From Pasteurellaceae bacterium (GTDB lineage: Bacteria > Pseudomonadota > Gammaproteobacteria > Enterobacterales > Pasteurellaceae), in NCBI GenBank assembly GCA_900756155.1, contig CAAEJV010000032.1, positions 1 through 64,000 on the forward strand: a stretch of DNA of 64,000 nt, written 5' to 3'. Made by a program: the position numbers and the translations under genes. The notes below the pieces were generated by a model, which had not been told where the DNA came from, searched no databases, and saw only the letters and a list, made by a program, of their open reading frames with translations. Positions 7,623-16,667 of this stretch are shown here, piece after piece (position 1 is the first letter of the stretch; every line of letters starts with the position of its first letter).

Positions 7623-10022
7623 ATGTCGGAAACGGAAAACACCTCACCTGAACAACAAGAAACACAAGTGCCAGATAAGCGCCGTTCTTGTAAAATCTTT
7701 TTAGCTAAAGCAGCCTTTACTTTAGGGACGCTTGCCGTATTTTATGGTGGCTATTTAGACTGGCAAATTCGCTCCAAAATGGATGGCCAAATTTGGCGTT
7801 TACCGGCAGAAGTGTATAGTCGTTTAGAAAGCGTAAAACTGTCTGATAACCTTTCTTTTGACGAAGTGATTCAAATCTTACTCGATAACGAATACCGTCA
7901 AACCACAATGATTGCAGCACCGGGTGATTTTAAACTCGAAGAGGATACCATCGTATTACTTCGTCGCGCATTCCCTTATCCTGACAAGCCTGAGCCACAA
8001 CGTGTATTACGTTTACGTTTTACAGATAACAAACTTTCTCGTATTGAAGATTTAGTCAACGTAAAAGCGGTTGATGAATTCCGTCTTGCGCCTAAATTAA
8101 TTGCGATGTTGGAATCAGATAATGAAGATCGTTTGGCGATTCCATTACAACAATACCCTCGCTTACTCATTGATGCCTTATTACTCACAGAGGATCGTCG
8201 TTTTTACGATCATAACGGGATTAACCCTATCGGTATCATGCGTGCAATGATTGCCAATATAAGAGCGGGTCAAACGGTTCAAGGCGGTAGCACACTGACT
8301 CAGCAACTAGTTAAAAACTTGTTCTTATCGAGCGAACGTTCTATTACACGTAAAGCTAATGAAGCGTTGATGTCATTAGTATTAGATTGGCGATATGATA
8401 AAAACCGTATCTTAGAAACCTATCTTAACGAGATTTACCTTGGTCAAAATGGTGATGTTCAAATTCACGGTTTTGCACTGGCGAGCCAATTCTATTTCGG
8501 TCGTTCTATCCGTGAAATTAGCCTAGACCAAATTGCCCTTTTAGTTGGCATGGTGAAAGGCCCATCCCTTTATAATCCATGGCGAAATCCACAATATGCA
8601 CTCGATCGCCGAAATGTGGTGTTAAAACTAATGCTTGATCACCAAATGATTGGGGATGAATTGTATGAGATGTTGAGTAAACGTCCATTAGGCGTGCAAG
8701 CTAAAGGTCAAATTTCTCGTAAATACCCGGCTTTCATTCAAACATTGCAAGCCGATCTTCGCCGTCAATTAGGGGAAAATAAAACCTCTGCGCTACTTGG
8801 TGCACGTATTTTCTCCACCATGGATTTAAAACAACAGGAACAAGCTGAAAATGCTGTGGTGAATACGGTTAATCAATTACAAATACAAACTAAAAATCCA
8901 CATTTAGAAGGCGCAATGATTGTGGCGGATTATCACTTGGGTGAAATACGTGCTGTTGTCGGTGGATTACAAACAGAATATGCCGGATTTAACCGAGCCT
9001 TAATGTCAAAACGTCAAATTGGTTCTTTGGTAAAACCATCGATTTATTTGACCGCACTGATGAATCCGGAACAATTTCGTTTAAATACGCCAATTCAAAA
9101 CCAGCCAATCACGATTTATGTTAAAGGTAGCCAACCTTGGCAACCTCGTAACTACGATCGCAAATATAGCGGTTCGGTGATGTTGATGGATGCCCTTGCT
9201 CGCTCGCTGAATATTCCAACGGTAAATATTGGGATGAAAGTCGGTTTAAGCAAAGTGATCGATACGCAAAAAGCCATGGGCTGGGATAATGTAGCGATTC
9301 CCAAAGTGCCTGCAACCTTGCTCGGTTCTTATAGTATTTCACCTTATGATGTGACCAAACTCTATCAAACTATTGCAAATCAAGGTGGCAAAATTGAGTT
9401 AAGTACCATTCAAAGCATTGCCGATCGTCAGGGGAATATTATTTACGAACACAATACAGTACCGGATCAAGTGGTGCCGAGAGAAGCCGCCTATCAAACC
9501 TTGTATGCGATGCAGCAAACCGTAGAACGTGGTACCGCGCGTAGCTTACAAAATGATTACGCAGATCTTCGTCTTGCAGGTAAAACAGGCACCACCAATG
9601 ATGCCCGTGATACTTGGTTTGTCGGTATTGATGGTAAAAATGTCAGCACCATTTGGCTAGGTCGTGATGATAACGGTGAAACCAAATTGACAGGTGCTTC
9701 AGGTGCATTACAAATCTATAAAGATTATTTAAACCGTGTCGTTATTGAAAAACTGAAACTCGGTCAACCTTCTACGATTAAATGGGTTGGCATCAATGCT
9801 TACGGTAGTTGGAGCTGTGGTAGTAATCGAACAATTCCAGTTTGGGCAAATAAAGATCAAAACTTCTGTGCCTCTGCGCAAACAACGAGTACGGCGACTG
9901 CTACCGCTGCACAAACTACGCAATCGCCACAACCTGAACAACCAGAATCACCAAAACAAGAAAGTGTATGGGATGTGTTAGATAATAAAGCGCCTGTTGA
10001 AGAAGCGGCTCCCGCTCAATAA
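7623..10022 (+). CDS. mrcB: MrcB, penicillin-binding protein 1B
   Basis: A bifunctional class A PBP that polymerises and cross-links peptidoglycan in the periplasm. The 799-residue protein has a short cytosolic tail, one membrane anchor (about residues 28-45) and a UB2H-like region. The glycosyltransferase domain contains TEDRRFYDHNG and GGSTLTQQLVKN (about 190-230). The transpeptidase domain has the catalytic serine in SLVK (about 470), SLN and KTGTT. The C-terminus is a Gln/Pro/Thr-rich tail. The ribosome site is weak and the gene follows yacL by 24 nt, so it may share the erpA transcript. Confidence 0.97.
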   Translation: MSETENTSPEQQETQVPDKRRSCKIFLAKAAFTLGTLAVFYGGYLDWQIRSKMDGQIWRLPAEVYSRLESVKLSDNLSFDEVIQILLDNEYRQTTMIAAPGDFKLEEDTIVLLRRAFPYPDKPEPQRVLRLRFTDNKLSRIEDLVNVKAVDEFRLAPKLIAMLESDNEDRLAIPLQQYPRLLIDALLLTEDRRFYDHNGINPIGIMRAMIANIRAGQTVQGGSTLTQQLVKNLFLSSERSITRKANEALMSLVLDWRYDKNRILETYLNEIYLGQNGDVQIHGFALASQFYFGRSIREISLDQIALLVGMVKGPSLYNPWRNPQYALDRRNVVLKLMLDHQMIGDELYEMLSKRPLGVQAKGQISRKYPAFIQTLQADLRRQLGENKTSALLGARIFSTMDLKQQEQAENAVVNTVNQLQIQTKNPHLEGAMIVADYHLGEIRAVVGGLQTEYAGFNRALMSKRQIGSLVKPSIYLTALMNPEQFRLNTPIQNQPITIYVKGSQPWQPRNYDRKYSGSVMLMDALARSLNIPTVNIGMKVGLSKVIDTQKAMGWDNVAIPKVPATLLGSYSISPYDVTKLYQTIANQGGKIELSTIQSIADRQGNIIYEHNTVPDQVVPREAAYQTLYAMQQTVERGTARSLQNDYADLRLAGKTGTTNDARDTWFVGIDGKNVSTIWLGRDDNGETKLTGASGALQIYKDYLNRVVIEKLKLGQPSTIKWVGINAYGSWSCGSNRTIPVWANKDQNFCASAQTTSTATATAAQTTQSPQPEQPESPKQESVWDVLDNKAPVEEAAPAQ

Positions 10023-10057
10023 ATTCATTTATTTTTGACCGCACTTTTATATCTCCA

Positions 10058-10086
10058 TAAAGCGCCTAACAAAGGCGCTTTATTCT
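10058..10086 (+). terminator. Terminator after mrcB
   Basis: The stem TAAAGCGCC/GGCGCTTTA has a seven-base loop and is followed by TTCTTTT. It separates mrcB from the iron-uptake operon. Confidence 0.85.
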
Positions 10087-10134
10087 TTTAAGCATACAAT
10101 CACCCTCTAGACATTTCCGACTCTTGTAAATTTT

Positions 10135-10148
10135 TTGATCTCCATCAC
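10135..10148 (+). promoter_or_regulatory. FNR-like site upstream of the P19 iron operon
   Basis: TTGATctccATCAC matches the FNR consensus TTGAT-N4-ATCAA at nine of ten positions. An AT-rich -10-like region (TAATTATAA, about 10192-10200) lies downstream, which would place the site near -65 as for class I activation. No convincing 19-bp Fur box is visible in the 10087-10241 gap. This is a sequence match only. Confidence 0.45.
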
Positions 10149-10241
10149 AAAAATTAAAATTATTTATTGTCATTTCACTGATATCAAAAGATAATTATAA
10201 ATAGGAATTAATTTCATTTTAGGTAATGAGGTAAATAGACG

Positions 10242-12146
10242 ATGCTACTCCGTTCTATTCGATTTTTCTTTTTAATTTTTTCACTCGCCTTCTCTTCTTC
10301 ACTCTTTGCGCAAGACAACTACCAACAGTGGGTTAATGATATTACGTCCCGCTTAGACAAAACGGCTCAACTTGTCCAGCAAGGTAATACCGATGATGCG
10401 CGTACTGAAGTGCAAATGGCTTATTTTGAAGTGTTTGAAAATCTAGAAGGTCCAATTCGTATCAATTTCTCAGCACAAAAAAGCTACCAAATGGAAGCGA
10501 CTTTTGGCGAGATCCGTAAAATGATCGGTGAAGGCAGTTCACAACAAGAGATTCAGGCTAAAATCGATCAGCTCAAAAAAGAATTACAAGAAGTGTTGCC
10601 ATCATTGATTGAAGGTCATCAGCTCAATGCCGATGGTCAACATGGTGTTTATGATAATCAAGAGATCGCCCCTTATTGGCAACAAAGTTTTAAAACCATT
10701 GATGATTTGCTCGCTCAAGGGCTTGAAGCGTATCAAAATGGTGATCTCGATAACGCAAAAAAATTGTTCCAGCAAGCGCAGTACGATGGCTATAAAAATT
10801 CAGAAATGGAAATGTCCATTCGCCAAAATCGCTCTGCAGAAACTTCAGCAGCGATTAATCAACAGTTTTACAACATCATTCGTTTAAGTGAACAAGCCGA
10901 TCAAATCACAGAAATTGGCTATCAAAGTACGCAATTGTTACAAGATATTGAAGAAAACTTGCCTAACCTGCCAACGACACGTGAAGAACAAAATGTTCAA
11001 TCCAATGCAGCACAGCAAGCAACAGATAATCAACAAGAACAAGATTGGAATAAGATTAAACAAGAGATCAACCAACGTATTCAACAAGCTATTGCGCTCT
11101 ATCAACAAGGTGAAAGCAAAAAAGCGATTCTTTCTGTGCAAGACACCTATTTTGATGTGTTTGAAAGCAGTGGCATGGAGAACAAAATTGGCTCTCGTGA
11201 TAGCAATTTTAAAGCAGAACTTGAAGGTTACTTCACCCGTTTAGTCAGTTTAATGAAAGCTGAACAAGGTGATAAGTTACAAGCACAAGCTGATGGTTTA
11301 GACCAGAATTTAACTAAAGCCGTTGAAATGTTACAAGGCGGAGAACAAAGTGATTGGTCGATGTTCTTATATAGCCTTTTAATCATCCTTCGTGAAGGTT
11401 TGGAAGCCTTGTTAATTGTTGCGGCTATTGTGACTTACTTAATTAAAAATAACCACCAAGATAAATTGCCGGTTATCCGTCAATCTGTTTATGTGGCATT
11501 AATTGCCAGTGTGATTACCGCATTTATCTTCCAGCTTATCTTTGAAAATTCCGGTCAAAACCGCGAATTGCTCGAAGGCTTTACGATGATTTTTGCTGTA
11601 GTCATGCTGTTTATGATGAGTTACTGGTTATTGTCTAAAGTCGAAGCACAAAACTGGAAACGTTATTTAGAAGGTAAACTCTCTACTGCCCTCACTACAG
11701 GCTCACTCATTGGCTTATGGCTTACCAGCTTCTTAGCCGTATATCGTGAAGGGGCGGAAACCGTATTGTTCTACTATGCCCTCGTGGGTGATGCGAAAAG
11801 TGCGGTCAGTTTTATCTATCTTTTCGCAGGTATCATTGTCGGCGCAATTATTCTCACCATTTGCTACTTCGTGATGCGTTATACCGTGGTGAAATTACCA
11901 CTTAAACCATTCTTTATGTTCACGGGTTCTTTCATGTATTTAATGGCCTTTGTATTCGCCGGCAAATCTGTTTTAGAACTCATTGAAGGCAAACTTTTCG
12001 AGCCAACGCTGATTAGCGGTGTGCCTGAAATTTCGTGGTTAGGTATTTATCCTTATATGGAAACCCTAATCCCACAAGCAATCTTACTCATCGCAGCCGT
12101 ATTTGCTCTGTTCATTATGAAATATCAAAGCAAAAAAGCCGCGTAA
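10242..12146 (+). CDS. FTR1-family iron permease (FetM/Cj1658 type)
   Basis: Inner-membrane iron transporter related to yeast Ftr1 and bacterial EfeU/FetM. The 634 residues begin with a signal peptide (about 1-23), then a long helical periplasmic region (24-370), then seven or so membrane helices. The two iron-translocation motifs are REGLE at about residue 384 and YREGAE at about 501. The periplasmic region contains two diverged copies of a helical unit (YFEVFE near 62, YFDVFE near 303). It heads an eight-gene operon whose order matches the Campylobacter p19 locus, implying Fe(II)/Fe(III) uptake together with P19. Specific substrate is inferred. Confidence 0.9.
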   Translation: MLLRSIRFFFLIFSLAFSSSLFAQDNYQQWVNDITSRLDKTAQLVQQGNTDDARTEVQMAYFEVFENLEGPIRINFSAQKSYQMEATFGEIRKMIGEGSSQQEIQAKIDQLKKELQEVLPSLIEGHQLNADGQHGVYDNQEIAPYWQQSFKTIDDLLAQGLEAYQNGDLDNAKKLFQQAQYDGYKNSEMEMSIRQNRSAETSAAINQQFYNIIRLSEQADQITEIGYQSTQLLQDIEENLPNLPTTREEQNVQSNAAQQATDNQQEQDWNKIKQEINQRIQQAIALYQQGESKKAILSVQDTYFDVFESSGMENKIGSRDSNFKAELEGYFTRLVSLMKAEQGDKLQAQADGLDQNLTKAVEMLQGGEQSDWSMFLYSLLIILREGLEALLIVAAIVTYLIKNNHQDKLPVIRQSVYVALIASVITAFIFQLIFENSGQNRELLEGFTMIFAVVMLFMMSYWLLSKVEAQNWKRYLEGKLSTALTTGSLIGLWLTSFLAVYREGAETVLFYYALVGDAKSAVSFIYLFAGIIVGAIILTICYFVMRYTVVKLPLKPFFMFTGSFMYLMAFVFAGKSVLELIEGKLFEPTLISGVPEISWLGIYPYMETLIPQAILLIAAVFALFIMKYQSKKAA

Positions 12147-12174
12147 TACCCAACAATCCTTTAGGAGAAAAACA

Positions 12175-12696
12175 ATGAAAAAAGCACTTTTAGCAACAGC
12201 ATTATTTGCGGGTATTTTTACCGCGTCTACTGCAAACGCATTCCAAGAGTATCCAATCGGCGAAGCGGTAACCATGAATGAAATGGAAATTGCAGCGGTT
12301 TATCTCAAACCAATCGATATGGAACCACGTGGCATGGGTTTACCTGCTGCGAAATCAGATATTCACTTAGAAGCGGATATCCACGCAGTAAAAGGTAACA
12401 AAAATGGCTTTGGTGATGGTGAATGGATGCCTTACTTAACTATCAACTACACTTTAGTAAATGCTGATACTGGTGAAAAACAAGAAGGTACCTTCATGCC
12501 AATGGTAGCGGGTGACGGTCCTCACTATGGTGCAAACGTGAAAATGATGGGCGTGGGTAACTATAAATTAACTTACCACATCGACCCTCCATCGAAAGCA
12601 GGTATGCACCGTCATACCGACTCTGAAACGGGTGTAGGTCGTTGGTGGAAACCATTTGATGTAAGCTATGAATTCAAATTCACTGGCATCAAATAA
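12175..12696 (+). CDS. P19/FetP-like periplasmic copper- and iron-binding protein
   Basis: Periplasmic partner of the FTR1 permease; in Campylobacter P19 and uropathogenic E. coli FetP this dimeric protein binds copper and supports ferrous iron uptake. The 173 residues start with a clear signal peptide ending in TANA (cleavage about 22). Candidate metal ligands are His64 and His70 in DIHLEADIH, Met110, His117 in GDGPHYG, and His145/His147 in GMHRHTD. It follows the permease by 28 nt with an AGGAG ribosome site. A strong hairpin after its stop separates it from the rest of the operon. Confidence 0.93.
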   Translation: MKKALLATALFAGIFTASTANAFQEYPIGEAVTMNEMEIAAVYLKPIDMEPRGMGLPAAKSDIHLEADIHAVKGNKNGFGDGEWMPYLTINYTLVNADTGEKQEGTFMPMVAGDGPHYGANVKMMGVGNYKLTYHIDPPSKAGMHRHTDSETGVGRWWKPFDVSYEFKFTGIK

Positions 12697-12723
12697 TCTC
12701 AGGTAAATCTTGATTTTACCGAC

Positions 12724-12754
12724 TTGCCTTCCCTTGTTTGTCTTGGGAAGGCAA
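12724..12754 (+). terminator. Intra-operon hairpin after the P19 gene
   Basis: A perfect ten-pair stem, TTGCCTTCCC and GGGAAGGCAA, with an 11-base loop. It lacks a proper run of T after it. It probably acts as a partial attenuator or mRNA-stabilising structure that lets the permease and P19 be expressed more than the downstream genes. Confidence 0.6.
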
Positions 12755-12811
12755 TAGCATTTCATTTAACCTTAAAATATTGTCTGTTTTATCCTATTAA
12801 ATGGTCAAACT

Positions 12812-14206
12812 ATGAATTATTTTTTTACTTTCCTGCTTCAAGCACTTTTACCTTTTTCATTATTGCTCGGTGTTTATCACAGTAAACAATCCACTGTAAG
12901 TGCAAAAAAAATAATTTGGCTTAGCCTATTCGGTTTTATTGCCGGTATCGCACTTCGCCTTAGTTTACCTGCGGGACAAATAACCAATTTAATCGTCAAT
13001 GCGGTGATATTGGCGCTATTGATTATCTTTGCCTTATGTTTAATTTTCGGCAAAGGTCGCTTACCTGCCTTTTGGCAAACCGTATTAATGCTCATCGCGG
13101 GTAGTTTCTGGGCAAAAGATCCTAACATTACAGCCCTCGTTTCTACTGATGTTATCAATACCGATTCAATCTTACATATAAGTGCGGTCATTTTTGCCTT
13201 TGTTTTTTGTTTATGCTTACAAGGCTGGATCGATTTACTTCTAAAACAAGCGGTAAAAACACAACAAAAATCAACCGCACTTTTAAAAGGTGCCATTAGC
13301 CTTCTCTTAGTTTGCTTGCTTGTTCCACTTATCGGTGAAGTCTTATTAATTTTAATGAAACTTCAGGTGCTTGAGCTTACCAAGCCTCGTTTAAGTTTTG
13401 TTGCGAAATCAGGCGAAATCACTCGTTGGTTAAATTACATCTGTGCAGCATTGCTCTTAGTTGTACTTGCCATCTTTTACGGCAAAATTCATTTATCACG
13501 CAAGCAACAAGTTAATACCACACAAGAACCGATTGAAAAACGCCAAAAATTAGCTGCATTACGTACGTCCTCTCACTTACTTGGTTGGGGATATTTAGCT
13601 TTAGCAATTACTTTTGCAACGCAACTTTATTGGGAGCAAATTGCTTCTCGTCCTCCACAACTTTCAGAGGCAATTCCTGTTACCTTAGATGAAAAGCAAC
13701 AAGTTCATATTCCAATTGAGCAAGTAAAAGATGGCAAATTGCACCGTTTTGTTTGGATTGCTGATGACGGTAAAGCTGTACGTTTCTTTGTTATTAATCG
13801 TCAGCCAGACAAATTGAGTCTAGCCGCGGTATTTGATGCCTGCTTGCTTTGTGGTGACCAAGGTTATGTGATGGAAGGCAACCAAGTGGTTTGTGTTGGT
13901 TGTGGCGTACATATGTTTATTCCATCTATTGGTAAACCGGGTGGCTGTAATCCTGTACCGATTGAGGATTGGCAACAAACTGAGACTGAAATTCTCATTA
14001 ATCGAACCGGCTTAGAAGAAGGGCTGAATTTATTTAGCACGATTGTTGAAATCGATGTAAAAGATCCGATTAGTGGCACCCAAATGAAAAACACTAAAAC
14101 GGAGCACAAATACAATTATGAAGGTAAAACTTACTTCTTTGAAAGCGAGAAAAACCTCGATTTATTCCGTGATAACCCTGAAAAATATTTAGGTAAGGGG
14201 GAATAA
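12812..14206 (+). CDS. DUF2318 Fe-S-containing membrane protein with C-terminal YHS-like domain
   Basis: Counterpart of Campylobacter Cj1660. The 464-residue protein has about eight membrane helices in its first 270 residues, then a periplasmic domain. Cys344 and Cys347 form CLLC, Cys361 and Cys364 form CVGC, and Cys379 ends KPGGC, the cysteine pattern expected for the DUF2318 metal-binding domain. Residues about 415-460 (DPISGTQM, then YEGKTYFFES) look like a YHS metal-binding domain. It likely passes electrons or metal between the P19 and thioredoxin components; the exact reaction is unknown. Its stop overlaps the next start (TAATG). Confidence 0.87.
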   Translation: MNYFFTFLLQALLPFSLLLGVYHSKQSTVSAKKIIWLSLFGFIAGIALRLSLPAGQITNLIVNAVILALLIIFALCLIFGKGRLPAFWQTVLMLIAGSFWAKDPNITALVSTDVINTDSILHISAVIFAFVFCLCLQGWIDLLLKQAVKTQQKSTALLKGAISLLLVCLLVPLIGEVLLILMKLQVLELTKPRLSFVAKSGEITRWLNYICAALLLVVLAIFYGKIHLSRKQQVNTTQEPIEKRQKLAALRTSSHLLGWGYLALAITFATQLYWEQIASRPPQLSEAIPVTLDEKQQVHIPIEQVKDGKLHRFVWIADDGKAVRFFVINRQPDKLSLAAVFDACLLCGDQGYVMEGNQVVCVGCGVHMFIPSIGKPGGCNPVPIEDWQQTETEILINRTGLEEGLNLFSTIVEIDVKDPISGTQMKNTKTEHKYNYEGKTYFFESEKNLDLFRDNPEKYLGKGE

Positions 14207-15546
14207 TGCTAGCAAGAATGTTATTCCAATCTTGGCGTTTTAGCATAAAACGTAAGTTTTTAGCAGTGGTGACTATTTTCTTGGCTGCGGGATTAGTCTC
14301 TGCGCTATTAGCTGTTTCTATTGATATCGGCGACAAGATGGCGAAAGAGCTGAAATCTTATGGTGCTAATATTTTGGTTGAGCCTGCAAGCAATGCAGCC
14401 TTACCTAATGAGCTCAGTCACAACACAGATTTAAGTAGCCAAGATTTCCTCGATGAAAAAGAACTGCCGAATATTAAAGATATTTTCTGGCGAAATAACA
14501 TTGTGGGATTTGCGCCATTATTAAATGCAGATGTGAAAGCAGAAATTCTTTCTGATAAAACTCATGAAAAATCGACCGCACTTGAACAAATTAATGTGCT
14601 TGGTACATTTTTCGATCACAACATTCCTGTACCAGATGAAGACGATTTCCATACTGGCCAAAAAATTATTAGTCCTTATTGGCATGTTGAAGGGGAATGG
14701 GTCAACGACCTTGAAACGCCTGAAGGTGAATTTATTCCTGCGCTCATTGGTGAACAATTAGCGCAACGAACTGGTTTAAAACAAGGCGATAAGATCAAGC
14801 TCCACTATCAAAATGATAAACTTGATAATCAAAGTGCGGTTGAAATTACCGGGATTTTATCTACAGGTGGTGCTGAAGATAATCAATTAGTCATGCCACT
14901 CAGTGCTGTACAAAAATTACTGGGTTTAGAAGGGAAAATTCAATCAGTTAAAGTCTCTGCGCTTACCGTGCCTGAAAATGACCTTTCTCGTAAAGCGCGA
15001 GCCAATACCGATGCGTTAGATGCCGAAGAGTACGATCGTTGGTATTGTACGGCTTATGTTTCTTCTATTTCCCATCAGTTAGAAGAAGCCATTTCTGGTG
15101 CTATTGTTCGCCCAATTTGGCAGGTTGCAGCGTCAGAAGGGGTCGTCATTGGTAAAATCCAGTTATTGCTTGCTGTCGTGACTCTTGCTGCTTTAATCGC
15201 GGCAGCCATGGGGATTGCCTCATTAATGAGTACAGGGATCATTGAGCGTTCAAAAGAAATTGGTTTAATGAAAGCGTTAGGCGCCTATCAATGGCAAATC
15301 GCCTTATTATTTTATTGTGAAGCCATTATCAGTGCCTTAATTGGAGGCACTCTTGGTTGTATTGCAGGATGGGGCTTAGCAAGATTTATTGGTTCAGCGC
15401 TATTTGGCGTACCACTGAGTTTCGCTTGGATTGTCATCCCTTGCGTATTGATGCTGTCTATTTTAATTGCTGTGGTGGGCACTTGGTTCCCAGCCCATCG
15501 TATTGCCAAACTTTACCCTGTGGAGGTGCTGTATGGCCGCCAATAA
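14206..15546 (+). CDS. FtsX/MacB-type ABC permease of the P19 iron system (first)
   Basis: Membrane component of the operon's ABC module, equivalent to Campylobacter Cj1661. The 446 residues comprise an N-terminal helix (about 15-40), a large periplasmic MacB-like domain and three C-terminal helices typical of FtsX permeases, with the conserved IIERSKEIGLMKALGA segment. It overlaps the preceding gene by one base and the following permease by 14. FtsX-type ABC proteins usually drive periplasmic mechanical work rather than direct import, so its role in iron release or assembly is inferred. Confidence 0.88.
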   Translation: MLARMLFQSWRFSIKRKFLAVVTIFLAAGLVSALLAVSIDIGDKMAKELKSYGANILVEPASNAALPNELSHNTDLSSQDFLDEKELPNIKDIFWRNNIVGFAPLLNADVKAEILSDKTHEKSTALEQINVLGTFFDHNIPVPDEDDFHTGQKIISPYWHVEGEWVNDLETPEGEFIPALIGEQLAQRTGLKQGDKIKLHYQNDKLDNQSAVEITGILSTGGAEDNQLVMPLSAVQKLLGLEGKIQSVKVSALTVPENDLSRKARANTDALDAEEYDRWYCTAYVSSISHQLEEAISGAIVRPIWQVAASEGVVIGKIQLLLAVVTLAALIAAAMGIASLMSTGIIERSKEIGLMKALGAYQWQIALLFYCEAIISALIGGTLGCIAGWGLARFIGSALFGVPLSFAWIVIPCVLMLSILIAVVGTWFPAHRIAKLYPVEVLYGRQ

Positions 15547-16666
15547 AAGTATGTTTTGGCGTTTAATCTTCCAAGCATTACGCCTACGTTTACAGCGGGT
15601 ATTTATTATCTTCTCTGCGCTGACTGTCGGTGCGTCTATTGTAACCGCAATGGCAGCGGTATATTTTGATATTAATACCAAAATGAGCCAAGAGCTCCGT
15701 ACTTTTGGGGCGAACTTTTATATTGGTGCGGCCAATGGTGGTTTGATGAAAGAGCGCCAATTAAAGCAAATTCTTCATCATGCACCGGATAATTTCATCA
15801 CAGCAGCCAGCCCTTATTTATACGGTGTTGCGCGAAGTGATTTAGAAAAAATCGTCATTATGGGCGTGTGGTTTGAAGATATGCGTGTTCTCGCGCCTTA
15901 TTGGCAAATTACCGGGGCAGCTATTAATGTCAATTTTGACGATCGCAATGCCATGATTGGTAAAACCTTAGCTGAACGCCTTAATTTAGGCGTTGGAAGT
16001 AAATTAAAGCTTTCTAAAAATGCTGTTGAAAAGCATGAATTCACGATTAAAGCGATTGTTGAGGCGGGCGATGCCACAGATAACATGTTAATCGTCAGCT
16101 TAGAATTTGCACAAAGTTGGTTGGATAAAGAAGGATTGGCAAACAATGCCTTGCTCAATGTGAAAAATGAACAAGGTAACGTCGCACAATTTGCCCAAGA
16201 CATTATGCAAAGCCAACCCGATCTAACTGCCCGCCCAATTCGAAAAGTCTCAGCTTCTGAAGGGCAAATTTTAGATAAAATTAAAGGATTGATGGGCTTA
16301 ATCTCATTAGTCATTTTGATTCTCGCCACCCTTTGTGTGAATACCACATTGATTGCTATTGTTGGTGAGCGAGCAAAAGAATTTGCACTGCAAAAAGCCT
16401 TAGGTGCAAAACAAAGTGACATCATTAAGCAAATTAGTACCGAAATTCTGATCATTGCACTCTGTGCAATTGTCGCGGGCCTGATTCTCGGCTACATCTT
16501 GGCACAATTACTTGGATTAACCGTATTCAAATCTTATATTGATATGCGTCTGCCGGTTATTCCAATTACTATCGTATTATCGTTATTGGTTGCCTTTATT
16601 GCGGTGATTGTACCAACCAAACGAGCTTTAAATATTCAAACCGCAAATGTGTTAAAAGGGGAATAA
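15533..16666 (+). CDS. FtsX/MacB-type ABC permease of the P19 iron system (second)
   Basis: A second, shorter (377-residue) permease paralogous to the one before it and equivalent to Cj1662. It has the same arrangement: N-terminal helix, periplasmic domain, and three C-terminal helices with GERAKEFALQKALGA. I use the ATG at 15533 because GGAGGT lies seven bases upstream, inside the end of the first permease; an open frame from 15467 has no such site. The two permeases presumably form a heterodimer with the ATPase that follows. Confidence 0.88.
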   Translation: MAANKSMFWRLIFQALRLRLQRVFIIFSALTVGASIVTAMAAVYFDINTKMSQELRTFGANFYIGAANGGLMKERQLKQILHHAPDNFITAASPYLYGVARSDLEKIVIMGVWFEDMRVLAPYWQITGAAINVNFDDRNAMIGKTLAERLNLGVGSKLKLSKNAVEKHEFTIKAIVEAGDATDNMLIVSLEFAQSWLDKEGLANNALLNVKNEQGNVAQFAQDIMQSQPDLTARPIRKVSASEGQILDKIKGLMGLISLVILILATLCVNTTLIAIVGERAKEFALQKALGAKQSDIIKQISTEILIIALCAIVAGLILGYILAQLLGLTVFKSYIDMRLPVIPITIVLSLLVAFIAVIVPTKRALNIQTANVLKGE

Positions 16667-16667
16667 A

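Noticed and set aside
10938..11141. Opposite-strand and alternate-frame open frames inside the FTR1 gene
   Set aside because: They are shadows of a well-supported gene with signal peptide and transport motifs; they have no ribosome sites or recognisable sequence.
15898..16455. 185-residue minus-strand open frame opposite the second ABC permease
   Set aside because: It is the antisense of a conserved FtsX-type permease within a tightly overlapping operon and has no family resemblance.
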